Position numbers and translations under genes: made by a program. Of a stretch of DNA of 64,000 nucleotides, positions 9,595 to 20,606 are shown in pieces; position 1 is the first letter of the stretch, and each line of letters starts with the position of its first letter. Location: positions 1 to 64,000 of the forward strand of contig PASF01000008.1 in NCBI GenBank assembly GCA_002711845.1. The letters are read 5' to 3'. This DNA comes from Gammaproteobacteria bacterium. GTDB lineage: Bacteria > Pseudomonadota > Gammaproteobacteria > Pseudomonadales > Pseudohongiellaceae. The notes beneath the pieces are model-generated. The model searched no databases, had not been told where the DNA came from, and saw nothing but the letters and a program-made list of their open reading frames with translations.

Positions 9595-9615
9595 GCCGCT
9601 TTCTGCGGTGCTTTT
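9595..9615 (+). terminator. Weak hairpin with short T run between tRNA-Val and thrS
   Basis: GCCGC, a TTTCT loop, GCGGT, then GCTTTT. The stem is only five pairs, one of them wobble. It could be a leaky terminator for the tRNA transcript or part of a thrS leader structure. Confidence 0.35.
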
Positions 9616-9652
9616 CCATAAACAGACCCATAACTGAAAAACACGTCATCCT

Positions 9653-11572
9653 ATGCCTGCAATTACACTTCCTGACGGCAGTCAACGCCAATTCGATGCG
9701 GCTGTAACGGTTGCTCAAGTGGCCGAATCCATCGGCGCCGGGCTTGCCAAGGCGGCGCTCGCCGGACGTGTCAATGGCACCCTGGTCGATACCTCGTATC
9801 AGATCACTGACGATGCAGAGCTGGCTATCATTACCGAGCGAGACCCGGAAGGTCTGGATGTGATCCGTCACTCCTGCGCACATCTGATGGCTCAGGCCGT
9901 GCAGCGGCTGTTCCCCGATGCCCAGGTCACCATTGGCCCGGTTATTGAAGACGGCTTCTTCTACGATTTTGCGTATGAACGGGCATTCACCCCGGAAGAT
10001 CTTGAGCAGATCGAAAAGGTGATGGGAGACATCGTCAAGGAAAACCTGCCGGTCGCAAGAGAAGTGATGAGTCGTGATGACGCCATTGCCATGTTTGACG
10101 GCATGGGTGAAAAGTACAAGGTAGAGATCATCAAGGATATCCCGGGCAACGAAGAGCTTTCGTTTTATCGCCAGGGTGATTTCATTGATCTGTGCCGGGG
10201 CCCGCATGTGCCCAATACTGGCAAATTCAAGGCGTTCAAGCTGACGTCGGTGGCCGGTGCCTATTGGCGTGGTGATGCCAGCAATGAAATGCTGCAGCGC
10301 ATTTACGGCACCGCCTGGGGTGACAAGAAGGCCCTGGCCGATTACCTGTTCCGCCTGGAAGAGGCACAAAAGCGCGATCATCGTAAAATCGGCAAGAAGC
10401 TGGGGCTGTTCCACTTTCAGGAAGAGGCGCCTGGCATGGTGTTCTGGCACCCCAAAGGCTGGTCGATCTATCAGACCATTCAGCATTACATGCAGAAGCT
10501 GCAAAATGAGAGCGGCTACCAGGAAATCCGCACACCGCAACTCGTTGATTATACCCTGTGGGAAAAGTCCGGGCATGCGGACAAGTTTGCCGATGAGATG
10601 TTCAGCGTTGAGTCCGAGAATCGCATGTACGCGATCAAGCCGATGAACTGTCCCTGCCATGTGCAGGTGTTCAACCAGGGTCTCAAGAGCTACCGTGATC
10701 TGCCATTACGTCTGGCCGAATTCGGTTCCTGCCACCGCTTTGAGCCTTCAGGCTCGATGCATGGCCTGATGCGGGTACGCAGCTTTACCCAGGATGATGC
10801 ACACATATTCTGTGCCGAATCGGCGATTCAGGACGAAGTGGCCCAGTTCATGGAATTGCTGTTCCGGGTCTATAAAGACTTTGGCTTTGATGACATCATT
10901 CTGCGTCTGTCCACTCGCCCGGAAAAACGGGTAGGCAGTGATGACATGTGGGACAAGTCCGAAGAGGCGTTGCGACAGGCACTCAACAACAGCGGCCTGG
11001 CCTGGGAACTGTTGCCAGGTGAGGGGGCATTCTACGGGCCCAAAATCGAATTTTCCTTGAAGGACTGCATGGGACGGGTACAGCAGTGCGGCACCATTCA
11101 GGTGGATTTCTCCATGCCAGAGCGCCTGGGTGCACAGTACGTGGCGGAAGATGGCAGCCGAAAGGTGCCGGTCATGTTGCATCGCGCGATCCTGGGATCT
11201 TTTGAGCGCTTTATCGGCGTTCTGATCGAGCACTATGCCGGCGCTTTGCCGGTCTGGCTGGCACCCGAGCAGGCGGTCATTCTCAATATTACCGACAAAC
11301 AGGGCGATTATTGTGAAAAAGTGCGTAAAATATTGGCAGAAAAGGGATTTCGGGTCAGTGCGGACTTGAGAAATGAGAAGATCGGCTTTAAAATTCGCGA
11401 GCACACCATGCAGAAGGTTCCATTTCTGCTGGTGGCTGGTGACCGGGAAATGGAAAACGGTCAGATTTCCGTCCGCACGCAGGATGGCCAGGATCTGGGC
11501 ACCATGACAATTGAGGCATTCGCAGAGCATCTGGCAACAGACGTCGCGCGCCTGGGTCGTACCGGTCACTGA
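9653..11572 (+). CDS. thrS: Threonyl-tRNA synthetase
   Basis: This enzyme charges tRNA-Thr. The 639 residues give an N-terminal TGS domain ([14 protein letters not shown]...), the editing/SAD domain, a class II core and a C-terminal anticodon-binding domain. The zinc ligands of the family are visible: C333 in [11 protein letters not shown]384 in DDAHIFC, H510 in MLHRAILGS. Motif 2 appears around [18 protein letters not shown]. It heads the thrS-infC-rpmI-rplT-pheS-pheT-ihfA order conserved in gammaproteobacteria. E. coli ThrS represses its own translation through a leader operator; I could not identify an equivalent here beyond one weak hairpin. Confidence 0.98.
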   Translation: MPAITLPDGSQRQFDAAVTVAQVAESIGAGLAKAALAGRVNGTLVDTSYQITDDAELAIITERDPEGLDVIRHSCAHLMAQAVQRLFPDAQVTIGPVIEDGFFYDFAYERAFTPEDLEQIEKVMGDIVKENLPVAREVMSRDDAIAMFDGMGEKYKVEIIKDIPGNEELSFYRQGDFIDLCRGPHVPNTGKFKAFKLTSVAGAYWRGDASNEMLQRIYGTAWGDKKALADYLFRLEEAQKRDHRKIGKKLGLFHFQEEAPGMVFWHPKGWSIYQTIQHYMQKLQNESGYQEIRTPQLVDYTLWEKSGHADKFADEMFSVESENRMYAIKPMNCPCHVQVFNQGLKSYRDLPLRLAEFGSCHRFEPSGSMHGLMRVRSFTQDDAHIFCAESAIQDEVAQFMELLFRVYKDFGFDDIILRLSTRPEKRVGSDDMWDKSEEALRQALNNSGLAWELLPGEGAFYGPKIEFSLKDCMGRVQQCGTIQVDFSMPERLGAQYVAEDGSRKVPVMLHRAILGSFERFIGVLIEHYAGALPVWLAPEQAVILNITDKQGDYCEKVRKILAEKGFRVSADLRNEKIGFKIREHTMQKVPFLLVAGDREMENGQISVRTQDGQDLGTMTIEAFAEHLATDVARLGRTGH

Positions 11573-11617
11573 AGGTCACCGGCGAGCCTGACTTAAACTT
11601 ATACAGGAGAGAAGACG

Positions 11618-12157
11618 CTGTCGAATATGAAGAGCAGTTCCAAAAAACCCGTCATTAACGAAAATATTGAAGCCACCGAAGTACGTCTGGTACTGGCCGA
11701 TGGTGAACAGAAAGGTGTTGTGACGATTGAGGAAGCACGAGCAGAAGCCGCAGAGGCCAAGCTTGACCTGGTGTTGATCGCTCCTGATGCTGAACCACCA
11801 GTCTGCAAAATCATGGATTACGGCAAGCATGTCTTTGATATCAAGAAACAGAAGGCTGCCAGCAAGAAAAAGCAGCGCAAGACCCAGATTAAAGAAATAA
11901 AGTTTCGACCAGGGACGGAAGAAGGGGATTATCAGGTAAAACTACGCAACCTGATACGTTTCCTAGAAGATGGGGACAAGGCCAAGGTGTCGTTAAGATT
12001 CCGCGGACGCGAACTCGCCCATCAGCATCTTGGCCTCGAATTGGTACAGCGGATCGCTAAGGATCTGGAAGACTACGGTACCGTCGAGCAGGACCCCAAG
12101 ATGGAAGGTCGTCAGATCGTCATGGTTCTGGCACCGACGAAGAAGAAGAAGGTCTGA
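11618..12157 (+). CDS. infC: Translation initiation factor IF-3 (apparent CTG start)
   Basis: IF-3 keeps 30S subunits free and checks start codons. The N domain ([26 protein letters not shown]), the linker ([18 protein letters not shown]) and the C domain ([24 protein letters not shown]) are complete. The start matters: an AGGAGA site is seven bases before an in-frame CTG, whereas the first ATG is nine bases further and too far from that site (16 bases). No other start codon lies between the upstream in-frame stop and the CTG. Non-standard infC starts (AUU in E. coli) let IF-3 repress itself, and CUG is also discriminated by IF-3. With CTG the protein is 179 residues; with ATG 176. Confidence 0.93.
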   Translation: MSNMKSSSKKPVINENIEATEVRLVLADGEQKGVVTIEEARAEAAEAKLDLVLIAPDAEPPVCKIMDYGKHVFDIKKQKAASKKKQRKTQIKEIKFRPGTEEGDYQVKLRNLIRFLEDGDKAKVSLRFRGRELAHQHLGLELVQRIAKDLEDYGTVEQDPKMEGRQIVMVLAPTKKKKV

Positions 12158-12228
12158 CACCGGTCAGGCTTTCGTTTATCTAAACTGTATCGCCAGTGAT
12201 GGCTGATAAATGCGGAGTAATACCCGAA

Positions 12229-12423
12229 ATGAGCAAGATGAAGACCCACAGTGGCGCCTCCAAGCGCTTCAAGAAGACAGCGAGCGGCTGGAAGTGCAAA
12301 AGCGCGAACAAGAGCCACATCCTCACCAAAATGACCACCAAGCGCAAACGTCATCTGCGCGGTACTTCACTGGTTGCGGCCAGCGATAAGCCGTTGATCG
12401 ACCGCATGTTGCGCAAAATTTAA
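12229..12423 (+). CDS. rpmI: 50S ribosomal protein L35
   Basis: The 64-residue, strongly basic protein has the L35 signatures [17 protein letters not shown] and [18 protein letters not shown] start at the ATG giving MSKMKTHSG, which aligns with the family; a GGAGTAA site lies upstream. In-frame ATGs 33 bases upstream would add an untypical leader. It lies between infC and rplT as usual. In E. coli the L20 protein represses this pair by binding the mRNA. Confidence 0.95.
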   Translation: MSKMKTHSGASKRFKKTASGWKCKSANKSHILTKMTTKRKRHLRGTSLVAASDKPLIDRMLRKI

Positions 12424-12449
12424 GCATTTAGGATTCCGAGGAGACTGAT

Positions 12450-12806
12450 ATGGCCCGAGTTAAACGAGGCGTAACGGCGCGTCGCCGTCACAAAAAAATT
12501 CTGAAAGCGGCAAAAGGTTACTACGGTGCCCGTAGTCGTGTGTATCGCGTAGCGTTCCAGGCGGTTATCAAAGCCGGCCAGTACGCTTACCGTGACCGTC
12601 GTACCAAGAAGCGGGTATTCCGCTCACTGTGGATCACGCGTATCAACGCGCAGTCACGCGTCAATGGTATGACTTACAGCCAACTGATCGCTGGTTTGAA
12701 GAAAGCCAACATCGCTGTAGATCGCCGCGTCATGGCCGATCTGGCTGTACACGATAAAGCAGCTTTTGCTGCGCTGGTGAATCAGGCGAAAGCCGCCCTG
12801 GCGTAA
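12450..12806 (+). CDS. rplT: 50S ribosomal protein L20
   Basis: The 118-residue basic protein matches L20 over its whole length: [52 protein letters not shown] and the C-terminal [17 protein letters not shown]. It is needed for early 50S assembly and, in E. coli, represses rpmI-rplT. The ATG follows a CCGAGGAG site. A terminator-like hairpin separates it from pheS. Confidence 0.98.
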   Translation: MARVKRGVTARRRHKKILKAAKGYYGARSRVYRVAFQAVIKAGQYAYRDRRTKKRVFRSLWITRINAQSRVNGMTYSQLIAGLKKANIAVDRRVMADLAVHDKAAFAALVNQAKAALA

Positions 12807-12825
12807 GTAATAGCGTTACCTTTGC

Positions 12826-12872
12826 AGAGCCGGTCCGGGTTTTCCAAATGTCCCGTTCCGGCTTTGTGCTTT
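12826..12872 (+). terminator. Terminator/attenuator between rplT and pheS
   Basis: AGAGCCGG pairs with CCGGCTTT (one G-T), with an inner CGGG/CCCG stem, followed by TTTGTGCTTT. The position matches the pheST attenuator of E. coli. No Phe-rich leader peptide is visible, so regulation by tRNA-Phe charging is not shown. Confidence 0.6.
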
Positions 12873-12891
12873 CATGGTATAAGCGGATTAA

Positions 12892-13911
<1,020 letters not shown>

Positions 13912-13955
13912 ATCAGATATCCCCCAAGCGGCACCGCACTAATGAGCACTGACAC

Positions 13956-16370
13956 ATGATCTTCACACAACAATGGATACGCGAGTGGTTGGGCGACAGC
14001 GTTGATCCGGCGCTACTGGAGCCGGAGCGGCTGGTGTCACAACTCACCATGGCTGGCCTTGAAGTGGACGCGCACGGGCCTGTCGCAGCGGCGTTCAGTG
14101 GCGTACTGGTCGCTGAAGTGCTTGATGTGCAACCACACCCGGATGCTGACAAGTTGCGGGTATGTGCCGTGAGCGATGGCAGTCAGACACTGCAGGTTGT
14201 CTGTGGCGCGCCCAATGTGCGGCCCGGCCTGAAAGTGCCCTATGCTACGATAGGGGCGGAATTACCAGGCGCCGATGCGGGCAAACCCTTTCGGATAAAA
14301 AAAGCCAGATTGCGCGGTATTGAATCCAGCGGCATGCTCTGTTCGGCCGCAGAGCTGGGTTTGTCGGATGCCGCAGACGGGCTCTATGAATTGCCTGCCG
14401 ATGCCACGGTCGGGGTTGATATTCGTGACTACCTCGACCTCAACGATATTTTCTATGAGCTTGATCTGACACCCAATCGGGGCGACTGTCTGGGGATACG
14501 CGGTATTGCCCGCGAGATTGCCGCGCTCAATGGTTTCTCGGCGACATTACCGCAGATACCGGCAGTGCCGGCGACGATAGACGACACCTTCCCGGTCAGA
14601 ATCAGCGCCCCTGAGGCCTGTCCCCGCTATCTGGGCCGTGTTGTGCGCGATATTGACGTCACTGCATCGACACCGTTGTGGATGCAGGAAAAACTGCGCC
14701 GCTGCGGGTTGCGCAGTATCGACCCGGTGGTTGATGTGACCAATTTTGTACTGCTGGAAATGGGCCAGCCGATGCACGCCTTTGATTTGAGCCGTCTGAA
14801 CCGTGAGATCTGCGTGCGGCTGGCAACATCAGATGATGAGCTGGCATTGCTCGATGGCAAAACGGTGCAGCCTGACCCCGATACTCTGCTGATAAGTGAT
14901 GGCGCGAAGCCTCTGGCGCTGGCAGGCATCATGGGTGGCGAGGACAGTGGTGTGACACAGAACACCCGTGATGTGTTTCTGGAATGTGCCTATTTTGCCC
15001 CTCTTGCTGTCGCCGGCCGGGCGCGCCGGTATGGCTTGCATACCGATGCCTCGCATCGCTATGAGCGCGGCGTCGACCATGAATTACAGGCCACGGCCAT
15101 GGAACGCGCGACCGCGTTGTTGCTGGACATTTGCGGTGGCCAGCCGGGACCGGTCACCGAAACACTCGGGGAAATGCCTGCCGTACGCGAAGTGTCGCTG
15201 AAGCCGGCGAATGTTAGCCGGCTGCTGGGCATGTCCATGTCTGATGAGCGGATTGTCGGCATTCTCAACGTGCTGGGTATACTGATCCTGGAACAAAACG
15301 ATGACGAGATGCGCTTTGCAGTGCCGTCTTTCCGGTTTGATATCAGCATTGAGGCTGACCTCATTGAAGAGCTGGCCCGCGTCCACGGTTACGATAATCT
15401 GCCGGTGACACGTCCGGCGGTGCGCATGCAGCTGCCTGAACAGCCTGAGTCGGCGGTGGGCCTGTCACGGTTGCGCGAGCGTCTGGTAACGCTAGGTTAT
15501 CAGCAGGTCATCAGTTACAGTTTTGTCGAGCCGGGGCTGATGGCCGCTGTTCAGGCCAGTCCACCACCGGTGCCCCTGTTAAACCCCATTTCGGCCGACA
15601 TGTCTGTCATGCGAACCAGTCTGTGGCCTGGCTTGATCACTACGCTTAAGCACAATGTCAATCGCCAGCAGTCTCGCGTGCGTCTGTTCGAAACCGGGCA
15701 GGTATTCCTGCGTCGTGAAGGCGACCATGAGTTGACTATCCGTCAGCCGGAGATGCTGGCCGGTCTGGTCTATGGCAGTCGTCAGCCAACTGAATGGTCG
15801 CAGGGCAGGGAGTCTGTTGACTTTTTTGATCTGAAGGGCGACCTCGAAGTGTTACTGGGACTGACCGGGCGCGCCGAGTCCTTTACCTTTGAGCCCGCCG
15901 AACACCAGGCGCTGCATGATGGACAGTGCGCCAGAATCATTGTCAACGGCCGTCACGTGGGGCTACTGGGCGCTCTTGACCCACGTTTGCAGCGCGAGCT
16001 TGATATCAGCCATCGCGTGCTGGTTTTTGAGATTGAACTGAGCGCACTGCTGTCTGCAAAAGTGCCTGTCTTCAAGCCATTATCGCGTTTCCCTGAAGTG
16101 AGTCGTGACCTGGCGGTCGTGCTTGATCAGCAGGTTTCCGCCCGGGCACTTCGCGAGTTATTGCAGGCTGAGGCGGGTGAATTCCTTGTCGGTTTGCGAA
16201 TATTTGATGTATTTCAAGGTGATGCATTGGGTAAAAACAAAAAAAGTGTGGCCTTGGGCTTGACCTGGCAGCATCCTTCGCGCACTCTAGGCGACGACGA
16301 TATCAATGTCATAATTGAGCGTTGTGTCAAAGGCCTGGAAGACAAATTTAATGCAAAGTTAAGGAATTGA
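13956..16370 (+). CDS. pheT: Phenylalanyl-tRNA synthetase beta subunit
   Basis: The 804-residue subunit has the full bacterial domain order: EMAP/tRNA-binding domain (about 39-150, [12 protein letters not shown]), B3/B4 editing domain ([21 protein letters not shown]), B5 domain, a catalytic-like core ([17 protein letters not shown]) and the C-terminal FDX-ACB domain ([16 protein letters not shown]). It binds tRNA-Phe and edits Tyr-tRNA-Phe. The stop is two bases before the ihfA start, consistent with one transcript. Confidence 0.98.
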   Translation: MIFTQQWIREWLGDSVDPALLEPERLVSQLTMAGLEVDAHGPVAAAFSGVLVAEVLDVQPHPDADKLRVCAVSDGSQTLQVVCGAPNVRPGLKVPYATIGAELPGADAGKPFRIKKARLRGIESSGMLCSAAELGLSDAADGLYELPADATVGVDIRDYLDLNDIFYELDLTPNRGDCLGIRGIAREIAALNGFSATLPQIPAVPATIDDTFPVRISAPEACPRYLGRVVRDIDVTASTPLWMQEKLRRCGLRSIDPVVDVTNFVLLEMGQPMHAFDLSRLNREICVRLATSDDELALLDGKTVQPDPDTLLISDGAKPLALAGIMGGEDSGVTQNTRDVFLECAYFAPLAVAGRARRYGLHTDASHRYERGVDHELQATAMERATALLLDICGGQPGPVTETLGEMPAVREVSLKPANVSRLLGMSMSDERIVGILNVLGILILEQNDDEMRFAVPSFRFDISIEADLIEELARVHGYDNLPVTRPAVRMQLPEQPESAVGLSRLRERLVTLGYQQVISYSFVEPGLMAAVQASPPPVPLLNPISADMSVMRTSLWPGLITTLKHNVNRQQSRVRLFETGQVFLRREGDHELTIRQPEMLAGLVYGSRQPTEWSQGRESVDFFDLKGDLEVLLGLTGRAESFTFEPAEHQALHDGQCARIIVNGRHVGLLGALDPRLQRELDISHRVLVFEIELSALLSAKVPVFKPLSRFPEVSRDLAVVLDQQVSARALRELLQAEAGEFLVGLRIFDVFQGDALGKNKKSVALGLTWQHPSRTLGDDDINVIIERCVKGLEDKFNAKLRN

Positions 16371-16372
16371 GC

Positions 16373-16678
16373 ATGGAGAAGGGCGCACTGACAAAAGCCG
16401 AGATGGCCGAACGCCTGTTTGATGAGCTGGGCGTCAACAAACGCGAGGCCAAGGAGCTGGTCGAGCAGTTTTTCGAAGAGATTCGACTGGCGCTGGAAAA
16501 CAGTGAACAGGTCAAGTTGTCAGGTTTCGGTAATTTTGATCTGCGCGATAAAAAACAGCGTCCGGGCCGTAACCCCAAGACCGGTGAAGAAATCCCGATC
16601 AAGGCACGACGCGTTGTGACATTCCGGCCAGGCCAGAAGCTGAAGGCACGGGTAGAAAAGTATGCTGGAACCCAATAG
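16373..16678 (+). CDS. ihfA: Integration host factor subunit alpha
   Basis: The 101-residue partner of IhfB shows the HU/IHF signatures [35 protein letters not shown] and [12 protein letters not shown], with the basic arm [18 protein letters not shown]. The ATG follows AAGGAATTG, which overlaps the pheT stop. The pheT-ihfA linkage is typical of gammaproteobacteria. With ihfB at the window start, both IHF subunit genes lie within 17 kb. Confidence 0.97.
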   Translation: MEKGALTKAEMAERLFDELGVNKREAKELVEQFFEEIRLALENSEQVKLSGFGNFDLRDKKQRPGRNPKTGEEIPIKARRVVTFRPGQKLKARVEKYAGTQ

Positions 16679-17015
16679 TAACAAGGAACTGCCGCCCATT
16701 CCGGCGAAACGCTACTTCACCATCGGTGAGGTAGGCGAGCTCTGTACGGTGAAACCGCACGTCCTGCGTTACTGGGAACAGGAGTTCCCGCAGCTCAAGC
16801 CGGTCAAGCGTCGCGGCAATCGCCGGTATTATCAGCGCGAAGATGTTCTGCTGATACGTCAGATCAAATCACTCCTCTACGAGCAGGGCTTCACCATCGG
16901 TGGGGCCCGTCAGCGCATGAATGGTCATCAGGAAGCACCTGCCGGCCCGGCCGTTGAATCCGGAGAGCTCAGGCAAATGATCAGGGAGCTGGAAGAAGCC
17001 CTGTCCCTGCTTTAG
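16662..17015 (+). CDS. MerR-family transcriptional regulator
   Basis: The 117-residue regulator begins with the MerR winged helix-turn-helix ([28 protein letters not shown] by position about 18-45; wing [14 protein letters not shown]), then a dimerisation helix ([25 protein letters not shown]). The C-terminal effector part is very short, with no metal-binding cysteines, so no ligand can be named. It overlaps ihfA by 17 bases. A MerR gene directly after ihfA is common in Pseudomonas and relatives; its function is unknown to me. Confidence 0.88.
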   Translation: MLEPNSNKELPPIPAKRYFTIGEVGELCTVKPHVLRYWEQEFPQLKPVKRRGNRRYYQREDVLLIRQIKSLLYEQGFTIGGARQRMNGHQEAPAGPAVESGELRQMIRELEEALSLL

Positions 17016-17111
17016 TGGCTGCCTGGTCCTCCGTAACGTGCTGATACATCTGTGTTGTGCATGATCGAGCATTCGCCCGATCAAAAATGTGGCTAATTGT
17101 CACTTCATGTC

Positions 17112-17139
17112 TTTACATCATTTCCTGCAATGATATAGT
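17112..17139 (+). promoter_or_regulatory. Candidate promoter of the TonB receptor gene
   Basis: TTTACA, 16 bases, TATAGT. It would give a leader of about 120 bases. The rest of the 251-base gap between merR and the receptor is AT-richer than its surroundings, and I see no Fur box or other operator in it. Confidence 0.5.
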
Positions 17140-17266
17140 CCATAATCGGTTCGGGGGTGCTTCGGTACGTTCGCATCGTTTAAGGCAAAAAATATTGCCA
17201 CTCAGCGCCATGCCTCCCATCAGCATGGCAGACCGAAAATCATAATAAACATCTAGAGGTCTATGG

Positions 17267-20191
17267 ATGAAACCACAATCTGTTTTTACCTACAGAGTCA
17301 GTCTGCTGTCCGCAGCGATCGCTGCGAGTCTGCTCGTCCCCACTGGCGCCGTCATGGCGCAACAAGCCACAGAAATAGGCAATGTTCAACAGGGAGCCAC
17401 CGAAGTAGAAGAAGTTGTTGTCACCGGTTCCTTTATCCGCCGTACTGAGGGCTTTCAGGCAGCATCGCCGATCCTTCAGTTTGACGCGGAAGATATCGCC
17501 ACCGAAGGCACACCAAATATGGGTGATGTCATCAACAGCCTGAGCTTCAACCAGGGCTCATCAATCACCCAGAACTCTTTGACCGGCGCATCAAGCACTG
17601 CGACGTCAATTAATCTTCGAGGCCTTGGGTCAGGTGCCACACTGAATCTGGTTGATGGTATGCGGGTGATTGGCACCAACGTCAATACCTTCCTGCCGCA
17701 GATCGCTATTGGCCGCATGGATATCGTGACAGATGGCGCTGCCGCACTTTACGGCTCTCAGGCCGTGGCGGGCGTGGTCAACTTTGTACCACGAAAGTCT
17801 TACGACGGCGTGCGTGTCGAAGTATACCGACAAGGCGATGACCGCGGTGATTACACCGACGATCAGGTTAGTCTGCTGGCTGGTACTGAATGGAACGGCT
17901 TTGATATCGTGGTAGCGGGTGAATACCGCACCAACGGCCGACTGAAAATGATTGATCGTCCAGATCAGATGAATGCTGGTTTGACATCCTCAAGCACGCC
18001 CAACCCGGGTCGTTACAGAGTGCCTGTGCGAGATGTAAATGGCGAGCTCACCGGTGCCACACGAGTGAGATCTGACCCAAATTGCGGCGGCGTGCGTCAG
18101 GACCCAACGCAGGTTGGTAATAATCCGAATGGCTTCACTTTTGGTGGCCAGTGCTGGTTCGATTTTGGTGAATTCTGGGATTATCGTGCGGCGCAGGATT
18201 CCGCTCAGGCCTTTACCCATGTCACTTATGATGTCAGTTCAGACCTGACGCTGTCGGGCCAGTGGAGCTACTACAAGCGCTGGACTGCCAACCGCGGCTC
18301 ACCCTCTAATCCGGGCGGCCGTACTGGCGAGTTGCCCATGATCCGTGGCGAGTTGCCCGGTAACCCGTTCCGCGCCGTTGATGGCGCCGGTAACCCCTTG
18401 TTTGCGCTTGATTCCAATGGCGACGGCGTGCCAGATCGCAATCAGAGCGGGCAGGTAGTTCTCGACCCCAATGGTATACCCTTCAACGAAGACGTCGCGT
18501 TCTCCGCCTGGCGCCCCTGGGGTAAACATGGCACCTTGCCATCCCAGCTTGGTGCCGACGGCTCCACGGTGGGCGCTGGCCTGCTGTTCGGTTTCCGTAC
18601 AGCGCTGACAGCCGATTTCACAGTGCCCTTTGTGGAAGGCTGGGACGGCAAGGCAACTTACATGTATGCGCGCTCCACCGACAACAGCCGGGCCAATAAC
18701 TTCAGTCTGGGCATGCTCACACAGGGCCTGAACTGTGACGTGGTCAATGACCGTGACGCCTGTTTCAACCCGTTTGTGTCACCTGATGGCAACAACCTGA
18801 ATACCCAGGCGGTGGCCGATTCCACGTATGTACAGAATCGTGTGGATGACGTTGATACCCTGCAGACACTGGATCTGGTGTTTAATGGGACCCTGGCGCC
18901 AGGCGGATTTGAGCTGCCGGGCGGTCAGATTGGTGCGGCGATTGGTTATCAGCGCCGGGAAGACCGCTTTGACAATACACCCAGCCTGCACAGCCTGACG
19001 GGTGACGTGTTTATCGGCACCCAGCTGTTCCCGTTCAGTGACGGCCGTTCTGCTGATGCGTTCTTCGGCGAACTGGCACTGCCGGTGCTGGACAACCTGG
19101 AACTCCAGGTTGCCTTGCGTAACGAGGAATACAGCACGGGCCAGAGCTCAACCGACCCTAAATATGGTCTGATCTACCTGCCGACTGACTGGCTGTCGAT
19201 ACGGGCCACAAAAGGCACGTCATTCATTGCACCGTCGCTCAACCAGTTGAATGCACCGCAGTCCTGCGGCCTGACCAACGTCGCGGATCCGTTCACGACA
19301 TTCGCCGCGTTTACCGCCAACTGTTCACAGGGTAACCCCGATCTGGTACCAGAATCGGCGGATACCATGGGTATCGGTTTTACCGTGAACCTGCTGGAAG
19401 GTATGACACTGGATATCGATTACAGTGAAACCGACTTTACGGATCGTATTATATCGTCAACAACTGCCGATATCCTGGCCTCGGACTTCTTTAACTTCCG
19501 TCAGGCTACCGGTTACTCGGGCGCCGGCACGCCGCCAGCAGACATGGTTCGGGCCTGGGTTGCCAGTCCGCAATCAGACAAGCGTATCCAGCGTGATCCC
19601 AACAATGTGGCACAGATTGACCGGATTATCAGCAGCGACACCAATGCATCCAGCATGCTGGTGGAAGCGATTGATATCAAGTTCGACTATGTGTTCCCGA
19701 TCGCTGACCTGGGTATGTTCAATGTAGGTGTTGATGCAACGTTCGTCGATACTTACCAGTATCAGCTGTCACCGGATCGAGAGGTCGTGGAGGCTGTGGG
19801 TAATCAGAACGCGCTCACAGGCGCCGTTCCTCCGATGCCGGAATGGAAGGCCAACGTACGCCTGGGTTGGTCACGTGACCAGCACGCCGTCAATGTCATC
19901 GTTCGTTATCTGGATGAGATGACATTTGATTCAAGCAAGTTCTCCTTCCAGCGCTTCTTGCCATTCAGCAACTACCGCGATGTGGACGTGCTGCGAGCCT
20001 CGACAATCACGGATGCCAGCTACAACTACCGGGGTTTGCAGGCCTTTGGCGGTGAATTCTCATTCACCGTTGGCGCGCGTAACCTGTTTGACCGGCTGCC
20101 GCAGAAGGTCCCGATGCTGGGTGGTATGGAGTCATTCCTGTACGACCCGACCGGACGCATGGTCTACGGCCGTGTGACGTTCGAGATGTAA
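17267..20191 (+). CDS. TonB-dependent outer-membrane receptor (OAR-like)
   Basis: The 974-residue protein has a signal peptide (SAAIAASLLVPTGAVMAQQ), a TonB-box-like EEVVVTGSFIRR, a plug domain (INLRGLGSGATLNLVDGMRV, DIVTDGAAALYGSQAVAGVVNF) and a long C-terminal beta-barrel ending near VYGRVTFEM. It should import a large or scarce ligand using TonB energy. The substrate is not evident and no transport or catabolic genes adjoin. Residues 382-390 (DSNGDGVPD) in a predicted loop resemble a calcium-binding DxDxDG loop. It stands alone between merR and tRNA-Pro, with its own terminator. GAGG upstream supports the ATG. Confidence 0.93.
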   Translation: MKPQSVFTYRVSLLSAAIAASLLVPTGAVMAQQATEIGNVQQGATEVEEVVVTGSFIRRTEGFQAASPILQFDAEDIATEGTPNMGDVINSLSFNQGSSITQNSLTGASSTATSINLRGLGSGATLNLVDGMRVIGTNVNTFLPQIAIGRMDIVTDGAAALYGSQAVAGVVNFVPRKSYDGVRVEVYRQGDDRGDYTDDQVSLLAGTEWNGFDIVVAGEYRTNGRLKMIDRPDQMNAGLTSSSTPNPGRYRVPVRDVNGELTGATRVRSDPNCGGVRQDPTQVGNNPNGFTFGGQCWFDFGEFWDYRAAQDSAQAFTHVTYDVSSDLTLSGQWSYYKRWTANRGSPSNPGGRTGELPMIRGELPGNPFRAVDGAGNPLFALDSNGDGVPDRNQSGQVVLDPNGIPFNEDVAFSAWRPWGKHGTLPSQLGADGSTVGAGLLFGFRTALTADFTVPFVEGWDGKATYMYARSTDNSRANNFSLGMLTQGLNCDVVNDRDACFNPFVSPDGNNLNTQAVADSTYVQNRVDDVDTLQTLDLVFNGTLAPGGFELPGGQIGAAIGYQRREDRFDNTPSLHSLTGDVFIGTQLFPFSDGRSADAFFGELALPVLDNLELQVALRNEEYSTGQSSTDPKYGLIYLPTDWLSIRATKGTSFIAPSLNQLNAPQSCGLTNVADPFTTFAAFTANCSQGNPDLVPESADTMGIGFTVNLLEGMTLDIDYSETDFTDRIISSTTADILASDFFNFRQATGYSGAGTPPADMVRAWVASPQSDKRIQRDPNNVAQIDRIISSDTNASSMLVEAIDIKFDYVFPIADLGMFNVGVDATFVDTYQYQLSPDREVVEAVGNQNALTGAVPPMPEWKANVRLGWSRDQHAVNVIVRYLDEMTFDSSKFSFQRFLPFSNYRDVDVLRASTITDASYNYRGLQAFGGEFSFTVGARNLFDRLPQKVPMLGGMESFLYDPTGRMVYGRVTFEM

Positions 20192-20240
20192 ACGCTGCCG
20201 GTGGCGGCAGTGATGCCGCCATACGCAGGCGTTTCGCAAT

Positions 20241-20279
20241 AAAAAAGGCGGCCAGGTTTCCCCCCGGGCCGCCTTTTTT
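20241..20279. terminator. Strong terminator after the TonB receptor
   Basis: AAAAAAGGCGGCC and GGCCGCCTTTTTT form a perfect 13-pair stem flanked by A and T tracts, so it can act in both directions. Confidence 0.93.
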
Positions 20280-20293
20280 ATCGCCTGTGAGGC

Positions 20294-20321
20294 TTGCAAG
20301 CCAGCACAGGGCAAGTATAAT
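20294..20321 (+). promoter_or_regulatory. Sigma-70 promoter of tRNA-Pro
   Basis: TTGCAA, 16 bases, TATAAT, then a GC-rich segment; the tRNA begins 14 bases after the -10. Confidence 0.75.
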
Positions 20322-20335
20322 GCCAGCTCGATTTT

Positions 20336-20412
20336 CGGGGCGTAGCGCAGTCTGGTAGCGCACTACACTGGGGGTGTAGGGGTCGCAGGTTCAAATCCTG
20401 CCGTTCCGACCA
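20336..20412 (+). tRNA. tRNA-Pro (GGG)
   Basis: Cloverleaf: acceptor CGGGGCG/CGTTCCG, D arm GCGC...GCGC, anticodon stem CTACA/TGTAG around CTGGGGG (anticodon GGG), T arm GCAGG-TTCAAAT-CCTGC, encoded CCA. Length is 77 bases. It reads CCC codons. Confidence 0.97.
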
Positions 20413-20449
20413 ATTGCAGGGGTTGCCGGCGTTAAACGCCCAACCCGTC

Positions 20450-20483
20450 AAAAGAGAGCAGGTTTTGCCTGCTCTCTTTTTTT
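20450..20483 (+). terminator. Terminator after tRNA-Pro
   Basis: AAAAGAGAGCAGG pairs with CCTGCTCTCTTTT around a TTTTG loop, followed by a T tract. A second GGGTTG...CAACCC hairpin lies between it and the tRNA end (about 20419-20446). Confidence 0.93.
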
Positions 20484-20606
20484 ATTTCCGCCGTTTAGCG
20501 ACCTGGCCTCCTTATACCCTTGTGTTTCAGACGCTTGGCCGCTGGTGTTAGGCGACAATCCATCGTAAACTCTGGACATGAATCCGCCAGCCGAAAGCCC
20601 TACTAC

